Positions 39,880 through 49,335 of a stretch of DNA of 64,000 bases are shown here, in pieces. Made by a program: the position numbers and the translations under genes. Every line of letters begins with the position of its first letter. Position 1 is the first letter of the stretch. Source of the DNA: Azospira oryzae (GTDB lineage: Bacteria > Pseudomonadota > Gammaproteobacteria > Burkholderiales > Rhodocyclaceae). Under the pieces are notes generated by a model. The model saw only the letters and a list, made by a program, of their open reading frames with translations, was not told the DNA's origin and searched no databases. The stretch is taken from the NCBI RefSeq assembly GCF_004217225.1, contig NZ_SHKM01000002.1, positions 687,307 through 751,306 on the forward strand, read 5' to 3'.

Positions 39880-40791
39880 CTAGGCGGGCTTGCGCTTGCT
39901 GCGGCTGACCAGCAGGACTCCGGCCAGGACCAGGCCGGCGCCGGCCAGCTGGGCGGCGGAGACGGGCTCCTGCAGCAGCCACCAGCTGAAGAAGATGGTG
40001 AGGACGGGCCCCAGGGTGCCGATCAGTACCGACCGGGCGGCACCGATGCGGCGGATGGCTGCGGATTGCCAGAGGATGGGCAGCACCGTGGAGAAAAGGG
40101 CCATGGCGGCGCCGTAGAGATAGATGGGCAGAGGTTGCACCAGGGCGGAGAGGGGCTGGGTGGCGAAGAAGTGCAGCTGGGTGGCGGTGGTGGACACCAG
40201 CATGGCCAGGGCGGCGAAGCGGGCTGAGCCGAGGCGGCGGATGGCCGGTTCGGCCCCGGCGCTGTAGATGGCGTAGGTGAGGGCCGAGCCGAAGACGAAG
40301 GCGGCGCCAGTGAGCAGGGTGGCCACGTCGCCGCCCAGTTGCAGGTCGTGGGCGAAGGCCAGGCCGATGCCGGCGTAGGACAGCAGCAGGGCGCCCACCT
40401 GGCGCTTCTCCAGGGACTGGCCCATGAACAGCACGCCGATGAGCACGGTCAGGGTCGGATAGGTGAACAGGATCAGCCGTTCCAGACCGGCCGAGATGTA
40501 CTGCAGGCCGAGGAAGTCGAGCATGCTGGAGGCGTAGTAGCCGAGAACGCCGAGCACCACCAGGGTGCTCCAGTCGCGTCGCGTCAGGGGGGCGGCGTTG
40601 CCGGCGGTGAAGCCGATCCAGAGGAAGGCGGGCAGGGAAAAGACCATGCGCAGGGAGAGCAGGGTGACGGCATCCACCGGGGCGGCAGCATAGGCCAGCT
40701 TGACGAAAATGGCCTTGAAGGAGAAGCCGAACGCCGCCAGGACGGCCAGGGCGACGCCGATGCGGTCGGAGTTCCAGTGTTTCCAGGGCAT
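39880..40791 (-). CDS. EamA family (DMT superfamily) transporter
   Basis: A protein of 303 residues with ten predicted membrane segments in two EamA halves, for example GVALAVLAAFGFSFKAIFVKLAY at the start and SVLIGTLGPVLTIFFSWWLLQEP in the second half. These are exporters or permeases for amino acids, nucleosides or related metabolites; the substrate is not evident. The ATG at 40791 is preferred to a TTG six codons earlier. It is divergent from a LysR gene, so it may be its target. Confidence 0.87.
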   Translation of the reverse strand: MPWKHWNSDRIGVALAVLAAFGFSFKAIFVKLAYAAAPVDAVTLLSLRMVFSLPAFLWIGFTAGNAAPLTRRDWSTLVVLGVLGYYASSMLDFLGLQYISAGLERLILFTYPTLTVLIGVLFMGQSLEKRQVGALLLSYAGIGLAFAHDLQLGGDVATLLTGAAFVFGSALTYAIYSAGAEPAIRRLGSARFAALAMLVSTTATQLHFFATQPLSALVQPLPIYLYGAAMALFSTVLPILWQSAAIRRIGAARSVLIGTLGPVLTIFFSWWLLQEPVSAAQLAGAGLVLAGVLLVSRSKRKPA

Positions 40792-40852
40792 GGAGTTCGA
40801 TTCGGGCAAGACGAAGTGTTTGGATTTTCAGCCCGCGCCAAAGCTGGAACAA

Positions 40853-40867
40853 TTGGTAAACTCCCAA
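40853..40867. promoter_or_regulatory. Candidate LysR-type operator
   Basis: TTGG-TAAACTC-CCAA at 40853-40867 contains a T-N11-A core (40854 to 40866), the usual LysR-family recognition pattern, and lies between the divergent transporter and LysR genes. A second dyad, TTTGG-N14-CCAAA, lies at 40819-40842. Confidence 0.4.
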
Positions 40868-40896
40868 GCAAGCCTTCGTCAAAGCCGAAACCTTCC

Positions 40897-41802
40897 ATGC
40901 GCTACGATCTTGTCGACCTGAAACTGTTCCTGGCCGTGGCGGAGGAGCGCAACCTCACCCGGGGTGCCGAGAAGGCCCATCTGGCGCCCTCCTCCGCCAG
41001 CCACCGCATCCGTCAGCTGGAGGACGCTCTGGGCACGCCCCTGCTCACCCGCCAGGCCCGGGGCGTGGCCCTGACCCGGGCCGGCGAGTCCCTGCTGCGC
41101 CACGCCCGGGAAGTGTTTGCCCAGCTGGAGCAGATGCATGCCGACCTGGCGCCCTACGCCCAAGGCATCCGCGGCCACGTCAGCCTGTGGGCCAATACCC
41201 ACGCCACCCACACCTTTCTGCCCATGGACCTGGCCGGTTTCCTGCGGGACCATCCCCAGGTCAGCGTCACCCTGGAGGAGCACACCAGCCCCCATATCGC
41301 CCTGGCCGTGGCCGGCGGCGAAGTGGAAGTGGGGGTGGTGGCGGGCCATGTGGAAAGCTCCGGGGTGGAGCTGCTGCCCTACCGCCAGGACCGCCTGGTG
41401 CTGGTAGTGCCCGCCGGTCATCCCCTGGAAGCCCGTCGCGACGAGCCTGCCGGGCTGGGTTTCGGTGTCGTACTGGACTACCCTTTCGTCATGCTCCACG
41501 CCGGCAGCGCCATCCACACCTTCACCATGAATGCGGCAGCGGCCCAGGGACGCCACCTCAACGTGCGCATCCAGGTGCGCAGTTTCGGCGCCGTGCTGCG
41601 CATGGTGGGAGCCGGCGTCGGCATCGGCCTGGTGCCCCGTTCGGCCCTGGTCTTCGCCGACCGGGAACGGCCGCCCACGGTGCTGGAACTGTCCGAGCCC
41701 TGGGCCCGGCGCGACCTGCAGATCTGCGTCCGCAACCGGGCCAGCCTGTCCGGCTTCGCCGTCGCCCTGGTGGATGCCCTGGCGAAAAGCGCCGAGGCCT
41801 GA
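40897..41802 (+). CDS. LysR family transcriptional regulator
   Basis: A protein of 301 residues. The N-terminal winged helix-turn-helix is typical: DLKLFLAVAEERNLTRGAEKAHL-, SSASHRIRQLEDALGTPLLTR and RGVALTRAGESLL. The C-terminal half has the two-domain LysR effector-binding fold. It is divergent from the EamA transporter gene with a 105-base gap, the classical arrangement for a LysR regulator and its target. The inducer is unknown. Confidence 0.92.
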   Translation: MRYDLVDLKLFLAVAEERNLTRGAEKAHLAPSSASHRIRQLEDALGTPLLTRQARGVALTRAGESLLRHAREVFAQLEQMHADLAPYAQGIRGHVSLWANTHATHTFLPMDLAGFLRDHPQVSVTLEEHTSPHIALAVAGGEVEVGVVAGHVESSGVELLPYRQDRLVLVVPAGHPLEARRDEPAGLGFGVVLDYPFVMLHAGSAIHTFTMNAAAAQGRHLNVRIQVRSFGAVLRMVGAGVGIGLVPRSALVFADRERPPTVLELSEPWARRDLQICVRNRASLSGFAVALVDALAKSAEA

Positions 41803-41856
41803 ACCCCCCGCCCCGGATGCTGTCCCAGACACAACCTCTCTAGTCGACTGCCCGTC

Positions 41857-43905
41857 ATGCCCAACCGCCTCGCCGCAGAAACCTCCCCCTACCTGCTGCA
41901 GCACGCCGACAACCCGGTGGACTGGTATCCCTGGGGCGAGGAGGCGCTGGCCCGGGCCCGGGCGGAAAACCGGCCGATCCTGCTCTCCATCGGCTACTCG
42001 GCCTGCCACTGGTGCCATGTCATGGCCCACGAGTGCTTCGCCGATGCAATCGTGGCGGCGGAGATGAACCGCCTCTTCATCAACATCAAGGTGGACCGGG
42101 AGGAGCGCCCCGACCTGGACCAGGTCTACCAGACCGCCCACCAGATGCTGGTCGGCCGCCCCGGCGGTTGGCCCCTGACCATGTTCCTGGCACCGGACGC
42201 CATGCCCTTCTTCGGCGGCACCTATTTCCCGCGGGAACCCCGCCACGGCCTGCCGGCCTTCGTCGAAGTGCTGCACAGCGTGGCCCGGGCCTTTGCCGAG
42301 AAGCAAGACGAGATTGCCGAGCAGGGCCGCACCATGCGCGAGGCCTTCGGCAGCACCCTGCCCCGGGCGGTGCGGGGCGAGCCCCTGTTCAATGCGGACC
42401 CCCTGGCCCAGGCCGTGGCGGAGCTGGACACCAACTACGACCGGCGCCGTGGCGGCTTTGGCGGCGCCCCCAAATTTCCCCGGCCTGCCGCCCTGGACTT
42501 CCTCCTGCGCCGCCATGCCGCCACCGGCGATCCCCACGCCCGGGACATGGCCCTGACGACCCTGGAACGGATGGCCGAGGGCGGCATCCACGACCACCTG
42601 GGCGGCGGCTTCTATCGTTACAGCGTCGATGCCCAGTGGAGCATTCCCCACTTCGAGAAAATGCTCTACGACAACGCCCAGCTGCTTCACCTCTATGCCG
42701 AAGCCTGGGCCCTGAGCCGCAAGCAGGTGTTCCGCCAGGCAGCCGAGGGCATCGTCGCCTGGCTGCAGCACGAAATGGCGCTGCCCGGCGGGGCCTTCGC
42801 CGCCGCCCTGGATGCGGACAGCGAGGGCGAGGAAGGCCGCTTCTACCTATGGACCGCCCGGGAGGTCCATGCCCTGCTGCCGCCCCAGCAATGGGATGTG
42901 GCTTCCATCCACTGGGGCCTGGATGGTCCGCCCAATTTCGAGGATGCCGAATGGCACCTGCGCCAGGTGCAGCCCCTGGAGCAGGTGGCCGAACGCCTGC
43001 GCCTGACGCCCGGCGAGGCGCGCCAGCAGCTGGAAGGGGCCCGGCACACTCTGCTGGCGGCCCGCAACGAGCGCATCCGCCCAGGGCGGGACGACAAGGT
43101 GTTGACCGGCTGCAACGCCCTGGCCATCAAGGGTCTGGCCCGGGCCGCCCGGGCCTTCGGCCGGCCCGAATGGCTGGGCCTGGCCTGCGGGGCGGCCGAT
43201 TTCCTGCAGCGTGAGCTCTGGCGGGACGGGCGGCTGCTGGCCGCCTGGAAGGATGGCCGGGCCCGGCTGCCGGCCTATCTGGACGACCATGCCTTCCTCC
43301 TGGAGGCCATGCTGGAGTTGCTCCAGGCCGGCTGGCGCGATGCCGACTACCGCTGTGCCGTGGCCCTGGCCGACGCCCTGCTGCAGCACTTCGAGGATCG
43401 GGAGGAAGGCGGCTTCTTCTTCACCGCCCACGACCATGAGGCCCTGATTTACCGCACCAAGCCGGTGGAGGACCATGCGACGCCGTCGGGCAACGGCGTT
43501 GCCGCCTTTGCCCTGGGGCGCCTGGCCCTGCTTAGCGGCGAGCCCCGCTATGCCGCCGCCGCCCGCCGCGCCCTGGCCCTGTTCCTGCCCGACCTGCGCC
43601 AGCATCCCGGCGCCCACCCGGGCCTGCTCAATGTCCTCGGCGACGAGCTGAGCCCCCCGGCCCTGGCCGTGCTGCAGGGACCGGCCGCGGAGCTGGCCCG
43701 CTGGCAGGACGAAATCGGCCGCCTGCCGGCGCCCTGGCTGCTCGCCGTGGCCCCTACGGGCGGGGACGAACGGCCGCCCCCCTTGCGCAAACCGGAGACG
43801 GAACGTGTCAACGCCTGGGTCTGTGCCGGCGTTACTTGCTTGCCACCCATCGACGGCCTGGAAGCCCTGCTTGGCATGTTGGCCAAACCGTTGAAAGTGC
43901 ATTAA
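41857..43905 (+). CDS. Thioredoxin-fold DUF255 protein (YyaL/SSP411-like)
   Basis: A protein of 682 residues. The N-terminal DUF255 thioredoxin-like domain starts [21 protein letters not shown], with the CXXC site CHWCH in SACHWCHVM near residue 50 and [20 protein letters not shown] long C-terminal six-hairpin glycosidase-like region follows ([43 protein letters not shown]). The biochemical function of the family is not established. It appears to be an independent gene; the cytochrome gene follows after 50 bases. Confidence 0.9.
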   Translation: MPNRLAAETSPYLLQHADNPVDWYPWGEEALARARAENRPILLSIGYSACHWCHVMAHECFADAIVAAEMNRLFINIKVDREERPDLDQVYQTAHQMLVGRPGGWPLTMFLAPDAMPFFGGTYFPREPRHGLPAFVEVLHSVARAFAEKQDEIAEQGRTMREAFGSTLPRAVRGEPLFNADPLAQAVAELDTNYDRRRGGFGGAPKFPRPAALDFLLRRHAATGDPHARDMALTTLERMAEGGIHDHLGGGFYRYSVDAQWSIPHFEKMLYDNAQLLHLYAEAWALSRKQVFRQAAEGIVAWLQHEMALPGGAFAAALDADSEGEEGRFYLWTAREVHALLPPQQWDVASIHWGLDGPPNFEDAEWHLRQVQPLEQVAERLRLTPGEARQQLEGARHTLLAARNERIRPGRDDKVLTGCNALAIKGLARAARAFGRPEWLGLACGAADFLQRELWRDGRLLAAWKDGRARLPAYLDDHAFLLEAMLELLQAGWRDADYRCAVALADALLQHFEDREEGGFFFTAHDHEALIYRTKPVEDHATPSGNGVAAFALGRLALLSGEPRYAAAARRALALFLPDLRQHPGAHPGLLNVLGDELSPPALAVLQGPAAELARWQDEIGRLPAPWLLAVAPTGGDERPPPLRKPETERVNAWVCAGVTCLPPIDGLEALLGMLAKPLKVH

Positions 43906-43955
43906 CATCCCCGCGCTACACAGCATATTCACCATTCTCACTACGGAGCGAGAGC

Positions 43956-44264
43956 ATGAAAGCGATTTACGTGTCCCTGCTGGCCGCCGCTGGCCTCCTG
44001 ATCAACGGCGCTGCCCAGGCTGACGAAGCCCTGGCCAAGGCCAAGAACTGCATGACCTGTCACCAGATCGCCACCAAGGTGGTGGGCCCCGCCTACAAGG
44101 ACGTGGCCAAGAAGTACGCCGGCGACAAGGCTGCCGAAGGCAAGCTGGCCGAGAAGATCCAGAAGGGCGGCAGCGGCGCCTGGGGCACCGTGCCCATGCC
44201 CCCCAACAACGTGACCCCGGACGAAGCCAAGAAGCTGGCTCACTGGGTCCTGAGCCTGAAGTGA
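43956..44264 (+). CDS. Cytochrome c551-like class I c-type cytochrome
   Basis: A protein of 102 residues with a signal peptide (about 1-22, ending AAQA). One heme-binding site is CMTCH (Cys32, Cys35, His36), and Met81 in WGTVPMPPNNV is the likely sixth ligand. The size and VVGPAYKDVAKKYAGDKAA resemble cytochrome c551/c8, small periplasmic carriers that feed nitrite reductase or terminal oxidases. The upstream GAGCGAGAGC before the ATG is a weak ribosome binding site. A terminator follows. Confidence 0.93.
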   Translation: MKAIYVSLLAAAGLLINGAAQADEALAKAKNCMTCHQIATKVVGPAYKDVAKKYAGDKAAEGKLAEKIQKGGSGAWGTVPMPPNNVTPDEAKKLAHWVLSLK

Positions 44265-44285
44265 GCCGTTAAGGTCTCGCTGACG

Positions 44286-44313
44286 AAAAGCCAACCTCCG
44301 GGTTGGCTTTTTT
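44286..44313 (+). terminator. Intrinsic terminator after the cytochrome gene
   Basis: AAAAGCCAACC (44286-44296) and GGTTGGCTTTT (44301-44311) form an 11-bp stem around TCCG, followed by TT. Confidence 0.9.
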
Positions 44314-44362
44314 ATTGTCTGCAATCCGTCCGGAGGCCCGCGCCGACCTTGTATCCTGCATA

Positions 44363-44391
44363 TTGACAAGGGCGGGGGGCGCCCTGAGAAT
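44363..44391 (+). promoter_or_regulatory. Candidate sigma70 promoter for the liv operon
   Basis: A perfect TTGACA (44363-44368), a 17-base spacer and GAGAAT (44386-44391), 62 bases before the livJ start. Confidence 0.45.
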
Positions 44392-44453
44392 CATTCGCTG
44401 TATCTTGTTCCCCAACACCGTCATCCGTTATAAGCCCGAGAGGAGTTTCCGTT

Positions 44454-45752
44454 ATGCGCATGAACAGCATTCCCGGCACCATCCTGGCCCTGGCCGCCGC
44501 CATTTCCCTGATCGGTTGCGGCAACAAGGAAGAACCCGCACCCCAGGCCGCCCCGGCTGCAGCTCCTGCCGCCAAGCCCGAGATCACCGTCAAGATCGGC
44601 CATGCCTCTCCCCTCACCGGCCCCCAGGCCCACATCGGCAAGGACAACGAATACGGCGCCACCCTGGCCATCGAGGAACTGAACGCCAAGGGGCTGGAGA
44701 TCGGCGGTGCCAAGGTCAAGTTCGAGCTCATTTCCGACGACGACCAGGCCGACCCCAAGCAGGGCACCACCGTGGCCCAGAAGTTCGTCGACGCCAAGGT
44801 TAACGGCGTCATCGGCCACCTCAACTCCGGCACCACCATCCCGGCCTCCAAGATTTATTTCGATGCCGGCATTCCCCAGATTTCCGGCTCCGCCACCAAC
44901 CCCACCTACACCAAGCAGGGCTTTGCCACCGCCTTCCGCGTCATGGCCAACGACGAGCAGCAGGGCAAGGCCCTGGCCCAGTTCGCCGCCAAGACCCTGG
45001 CGGCCAAGAGCGTTGCCATCATCGACGACCGTACCGCTTACGGCCAGGGCCTGGCCGACGAGTTCAAGAAGGCCTCCGAAGCTGCCGGCCTCAAGGTGGT
45101 GGCCAGCGAGTACACCAATGACAAGGCCACCGACTTCAAGGCCATCCTGACCAAGATCAAGTCGAAGAAGCCGGACCTGATCTTCTACGGCGGCATGGAT
45201 CCCCAGGGCGGCCCCATGGCCAAGCAGATGAAGGAACTGGGGCTGAAGGCCAAGTTCCTCACCGGCGACGGCGGCTGCACGCCCAACTTCATCACCCTGG
45301 CCGGCGCCGCCGCCGAAGGCCAGTACTGCTCCCTGCCCGGCGTGCCCCTGGACAAGATGCCCGGCGGCACCGTCTTCAAGGACAAGTTCGTCGGCAAGTT
45401 CAAGACCGAAATCCAGCTCTACGCGCCCTATGTCTACGACGCCACCATGGTCCTGGTGGATGCCATGAAGCGGGCCAATTCCGTGGAGCCGGCCAAGTAC
45501 CTGCCGGAAATCGGCAAGACCAGCTTCCAGGGCGTCACCGCCAAGATCGGCTTCGACGAGTTCGGCGACCTGAAGGACGGCGCCATTTCCTTCTACGAGT
45601 ACAAGGGCGGCAAGATCGAGTACGTGGAAACCCTGGGTGGCACTCCCGAGGCGGTGCCGGCAGCGGCTCCTGCCGAAGCGCCGGCAGCGGCTGCACCGGC
45701 CGCCGCGGCTCCCGCCTCCGCTCCTGCCGCTGCGGCTGGCGAGAAGAAGTAA
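44454..45752 (+). CDS. livJ: Branched-chain amino-acid ABC transporter binding lipoprotein
   Basis: A protein of 432 residues. A lipobox (SLIGC, Cys22) indicates a lipid-anchored binding protein. An Ala/Pro-rich linker precedes the periplasmic binding domain of the Leu/Ile/Val family: IGHASPLTGPQAHIGKDNEYGA, LISDDDQADPKQG, VIGHLNSGTTIPAS and AIIDDRTAYGQGLADEF. The C-terminus carries an extra Ala/Pro-rich tail of about 35 residues ending AAAGEKK, unusual for the family. It heads the livJ-H-M-G-F operon. The exact ligand could also be another amide or amino acid. Confidence 0.93.
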   Translation: MRMNSIPGTILALAAAISLIGCGNKEEPAPQAAPAAAPAAKPEITVKIGHASPLTGPQAHIGKDNEYGATLAIEELNAKGLEIGGAKVKFELISDDDQADPKQGTTVAQKFVDAKVNGVIGHLNSGTTIPASKIYFDAGIPQISGSATNPTYTKQGFATAFRVMANDEQQGKALAQFAAKTLAAKSVAIIDDRTAYGQGLADEFKKASEAAGLKVVASEYTNDKATDFKAILTKIKSKKPDLIFYGGMDPQGGPMAKQMKELGLKAKFLTGDGGCTPNFITLAGAAAEGQYCSLPGVPLDKMPGGTVFKDKFVGKFKTEIQLYAPYVYDATMVLVDAMKRANSVEPAKYLPEIGKTSFQGVTAKIGFDEFGDLKDGAISFYEYKGGKIEYVETLGGTPEAVPAAAPAEAPAAAAPAAAAPASAPAAAAGEKK

Positions 45753-45776
45753 GCCGCTCCTAGCCAACCTCCCCAT

Positions 45777-45806
45777 TGCAAACGGCGCCCTATGGCGCCG
45801 TTTGCA
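45777..45806 (+). repeat. 13-bp perfect hairpin between livJ and livH
   Basis: TGCAAACGGCGCC (45777-45789) and GGCGCCGTTTGCA (45794-45806) flank CTAT. There is no T-tract. It lies 18 bases before the livH start, after the binding-protein gene, where such hairpins often protect the upstream message or partially stop transcription. Confidence 0.8.
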
Positions 45807-45824
45807 TGTCCGCACAGGAATTCC

Positions 45825-46748
45825 ATGGACATTTTTCTGCAACAAATCATCAACGGCCTGGTGCTCGGCAGCATCTACGCCCTGGTGGCCCTCGGCTACA
45901 CCATGGTGTACGGCATCCTGGGCCTCATCAACTTCGCCCATGGCGAAGTGGTCATGATCGGTGCCCTCACCGCCCTTACCGTGGTCAAGCTGCTGGCCGG
46001 CTCCGGCCTGCCGGGCCCGGTCATCGCCCTGATCGGCCTCATGGCCGCCGCCCCGGTGTGCATGGCCATCGGCTACGGCATCGAAAAGATCGCCTACCGG
46101 CCCCTGCGCAAGGCGCCCCGGCTGGCCCCCCTGATCACCGCCATCGGCGTCTCCATCGTGCTGCAGAACCTGGCCATGATGGTCTGGGGCCGCAGCTACC
46201 ATTCCTTCCCCGCCGTGCTGCCGGCCGAGGCCCACGAAGTGCTGGGCGCCACCTTCACCGACCTGCAGGTGATCATCGTCCTGGTGGCCGCCGGCATGAT
46301 GGCCGGCCTGCTGCTGCTCATCAACCGCACCCGCCTGGGCCGCGCCATGCGCGCCACCGCCGAGAATCCGGCCATTGCCCAGCTGATGGGGGTGAATGTG
46401 AACCACATCATCTCCCTCACCTTCGTCATCGGCTCGGCCCTGGCCGCCGTGGCCGGGCTCATGGTCAGTGCCAACTACTCCATCGCCCACTACTACATGG
46501 GCTTCATTCTCGGTCTCAAGGCCTTCACCGCCGCGGTGCTGGGCGGCATCGGCAACCTGGCCGGGGCCATGATCGGCGGCATCCTCCTGGGTCTCATCGA
46601 ATCCCTGGGGGCCGGCTACATCGGCGACATCACCGGCGGCTTCCTCGGTTCCCATTACCAGGACGTGTTCGCCTTCTTCGTCCTGATCCTGGTGCTGGTC
46701 TTCCGTCCCTCCGGCCTGGTGGGCGAGAAAGTGGCGGAACGGGCATGA
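45825..46748 (+). CDS. livH: Branched-chain amino-acid ABC transporter permease LivH
   Basis: A protein of 307 residues. Family features are FLQQIINGLVLGSIYALVALGYT, GLINFAHGEVVMIGA, and GLKAFTAAVLGGIGNLAGAM, the cytoplasmic ATPase-contact segment. About eight membrane helices. Start at MDIFLQQI; a few upstream codons in frame are inside the intergenic hairpin. Its stop overlaps the livM start by four bases (ATGA). Confidence 0.94.
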   Translation: MDIFLQQIINGLVLGSIYALVALGYTMVYGILGLINFAHGEVVMIGALTALTVVKLLAGSGLPGPVIALIGLMAAAPVCMAIGYGIEKIAYRPLRKAPRLAPLITAIGVSIVLQNLAMMVWGRSYHSFPAVLPAEAHEVLGATFTDLQVIIVLVAAGMMAGLLLLINRTRLGRAMRATAENPAIAQLMGVNVNHIISLTFVIGSALAAVAGLMVSANYSIAHYYMGFILGLKAFTAAVLGGIGNLAGAMIGGILLGLIESLGAGYIGDITGGFLGSHYQDVFAFFVLILVLVFRPSGLVGEKVAERA

Positions 46749-47821
46749 GCTGGAACGACCTCAAGCATGACCGCCGCGTCCTCTGGGCCGGCTACGCCGC
46801 CATCGGCATCGTCCTGGCGGTGCTGCCCTTCCTCGTCGGCGCCGGCCTGGGCAATGCCTGGCTGCGCATCCTCAACTTCGCCATGCTCTACATCATGCTG
46901 GCCCTGGGGCTGAACATCGTGGTGGGCTTCGCCGGCCTCCTGGACCTGGGCTACATCGCCTTCTATGCCGTCGGCGCCTATCTCTACGCCCTCCTCGCCA
47001 GCCCCCACTTCGGCCTGCACTGGCCGGTGTGGGCCATCCTGCCCCTGGGGGCCGTGGTGGCGGGCGGTGCCGGGGCCCTGCTGGGGGCGCCGACCCTGCG
47101 CCTGCGGGGCGACTACCTGGCCATCGTCACCCTGGGCTTCGGCGAGATCATCCGCATTTTCATGAACAACCTGAATGCGCCGGTGAACATCACCAACGGG
47201 CCCCAGGGCATTTCCAGCATCGATCCCTTCCACGTCGGCGGCGTCACCCTGGCCAAGCCCCTCTCGGTGCTGGGTGTCACGGTGCCTTCCCTGCACGCCT
47301 ACTACTACCTGTTCCTGCTGCTGGCCCTGGTCATCATCTTCGTCACCATCCGCCTGGAGGATTCCCGCATCGGCCGCGCCTGGGTCGCCATCCGGGAAGA
47401 CGAGATCGCCGCCAAGGCCTGCGGCATCAACGTGCGCAACATCAAGCTGCTGGCCTTCTCCATGGGCGCCACCTTCGGCGGCGTCGCCGGCGGCCTCTTC
47501 GCCAGCTTCCAGGGCTTCGTCAGCCCCGAGTCCTTCGGCCTCATGGAATCCATCATGGTGCTGTGCATGGTGGTGCTGGGGGGCATGGGCCACATTCCCG
47601 GCGTCATCCTCGGCGGCATCCTCCTCACCATCCTGCCCGAAGCCTTCCGCCATGCCGCCGTGCCCCTGCAGAAGTACGCCTTCGGCAAGGTGGTGGTGGA
47701 CCCGGAAAGCCTGCGTATGCTGCTCTTCGGCCTGGCCCTGATCGCCGTCATGCTCTACCGCCCCGCCGGCCTGTGGCCCTCGGCCACGCGCAAACGGGAA
47801 CTGCAGGGAGGGAGCAAGTGA
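46745..47821 (+). CDS. livM: Branched-chain amino-acid ABC transporter permease LivM
   Basis: A protein of 358 residues with about ten hydrophobic segments. Typical motifs are ALGLNIVVGFAGLLDLGYIAFYAVGAY, LRGDYLAIVTLGFGEIIRI and SFGLMESIMVLCMVVLGGMGHIPG. It starts MSWNDLKHDRRVLW at the livH overlap and ends by overlapping the livG start by one base. Confidence 0.94.
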   Translation: MSWNDLKHDRRVLWAGYAAIGIVLAVLPFLVGAGLGNAWLRILNFAMLYIMLALGLNIVVGFAGLLDLGYIAFYAVGAYLYALLASPHFGLHWPVWAILPLGAVVAGGAGALLGAPTLRLRGDYLAIVTLGFGEIIRIFMNNLNAPVNITNGPQGISSIDPFHVGGVTLAKPLSVLGVTVPSLHAYYYLFLLLALVIIFVTIRLEDSRIGRAWVAIREDEIAAKACGINVRNIKLLAFSMGATFGGVAGGLFASFQGFVSPESFGLMESIMVLCMVVLGGMGHIPGVILGGILLTILPEAFRHAAVPLQKYAFGKVVVDPESLRMLLFGLALIAVMLYRPAGLWPSATRKRELQGGSK

Positions 47822-48624
47822 TGAGCGAGCGTCCCATCCTCCTCGAGGCCAGCGACGTGGCCAAGCACTTCGGCGGGGTCAAGGCCCTGCGCGGCGTCTC
47901 CCTGACCATCCGGGAAGGGGAGATCTACGGCCTGATCGGCCCCAACGGGGCCGGCAAGACCACCTTCTTCAACTGCCTCACCGGCCTCTATGTGCCCAAC
48001 GGCGGGCGCATCGTCTTCGCCGGGGCGGAGCTGGACACCTCGGCCCCCCACAAGGTGGCGGCCCGGGGCATTGCCCGCACCTTCCAGAACATCCGCCTCT
48101 TCGCCCACATGACGGCCCTGGAGAATGTCATGGTGGGCCGCCACCAGCGCACCCGGGCCGGCGTCTTCGGCGCCATCTTCCGCACCCCGGGCACCCGGGC
48201 GGAGGAGGCGGCCATCCAGCGCCGGGCCGAGGAGCTGCTGCACTACGTGGGCATCGCCGACCGGGCCCACGACCTGGCCAAGCATCTCTCCTACGGCGAC
48301 CAGCGCCGCCTGGAAATCGCCCGGGCCCTGGCCACCGAGCCCAGGCTGCTGGCCCTGGACGAACCCGCTGCCGGCATGAACGCCTCGGAAACCGGCGAAC
48401 TGCGCACCCTCATCGAAGGCATCCGCAAGGACGGTATCACCGTGCTGCTGATCGAGCACGACGTGAAGCTGGTGATGGGCCTGTGCGACCGGGTGGCCGT
48501 GCTCGATTACGGCGAAAAGATTTGTGAGGACGTGCCCGCCGTGGTGCAGAAGGATCCCCGCGTGATTACCGCTTATCTGGGCGCCGAAGCCCAACCCGCC
48601 GGCAGCGAGGTGGCCCATGGCTGA
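47821..48624 (+). CDS. livG: Branched-chain amino-acid ABC transporter ATPase LivG
   Basis: A protein of 267 residues. Walker A GPNGAGKTT, signature LSYGDQRRLEIARAL (the LivG variant with SYG), Walker B LLALDEPAAGMN and switch His in LIEHDVKLV. Starts with ATG directly overlapping the livM stop (TGATG). It powers transport with LivF. Confidence 0.94.
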   Translation: MSERPILLEASDVAKHFGGVKALRGVSLTIREGEIYGLIGPNGAGKTTFFNCLTGLYVPNGGRIVFAGAELDTSAPHKVAARGIARTFQNIRLFAHMTALENVMVGRHQRTRAGVFGAIFRTPGTRAEEAAIQRRAEELLHYVGIADRAHDLAKHLSYGDQRRLEIARALATEPRLLALDEPAAGMNASETGELRTLIEGIRKDGITVLLIEHDVKLVMGLCDRVAVLDYGEKICEDVPAVVQKDPRVITAYLGAEAQPAGSEVAHG

Positions 48625-49333
48625 ACCCCTGCTCATCGTCGAAGGTCTGCGCATCGCCTACGGTGGCATCCAGGCCGTCAAGGGCATCACCTTCCATGTG
48701 GACCCGGGCGAAACCGTGGCCCTCATCGGCGCCAACGGCGCCGGCAAGACCTCCACCCTGAAAGCCCTGGCCCGACAGCTCGATGCCGCCGGCGGCAGCG
48801 TGCGTTACCAGGGGCGCGAAATCTCGGCCCTGGCGCCCCATGAGCTGGTGGGCCAGGGCATCGCCCTGGTGCCTGAAGGCCGGGGCGTCTTCGCCCGCCT
48901 GACGGTGACCGAGAACCTGGAAATGGGCGCCTACTGCCGCCATGACAAGGCCGAGATCGCCGACGACCTGGAACGCATCTTCGCCCTCCTGCCCCGCCTC
49001 AAGGAACGCCATGGCCAGCTGGCCGGCACCCTCTCCGGCGGCGAGCAGCAGATGCTGGCCATGGGCCGGGCCCTGATGAGCCGGCCCAGGCTGCTGTTGC
49101 TGGACGAACCTTCCATGGGTTTAGCACCGATCATGGTGCAGAAGGTTTTCGAGGTGGTACAAGAGGTGGCCAGCCAGGGCATGACCATCCTGCTGGTGGA
49201 GCAGAACGCCCGCCTGGCCCTGCAGGTGAGCCGCCGCGGTTACGTCATGGAGTCCGGCGACATCACCCTCACCGATGCGGCCGGCACCCTGCTCGACAAC
49301 CCCCGCGTCAAAGCCGCCTACCTAGGAGAATGA
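48617..49333 (+). CDS. livF: Branched-chain amino-acid ABC transporter ATPase LivF
   Basis: A protein of 238 residues. Walker A GANGAGKTS, LVPEGRGVFARLTVTENLEMG, signature LSGGEQQMLAMGRAL, Walker B LLLLDEPSMGLAPIM and switch region LVEQNA are those of LivF. It overlaps livG by eight bases. Confidence 0.94.
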   Translation: MAEPLLIVEGLRIAYGGIQAVKGITFHVDPGETVALIGANGAGKTSTLKALARQLDAAGGSVRYQGREISALAPHELVGQGIALVPEGRGVFARLTVTENLEMGAYCRHDKAEIADDLERIFALLPRLKERHGQLAGTLSGGEQQMLAMGRALMSRPRLLLLDEPSMGLAPIMVQKVFEVVQEVASQGMTILLVEQNARLALQVSRRGYVMESGDITLTDAAGTLLDNPRVKAAYLGE

Positions 49334-49335
49334 CC

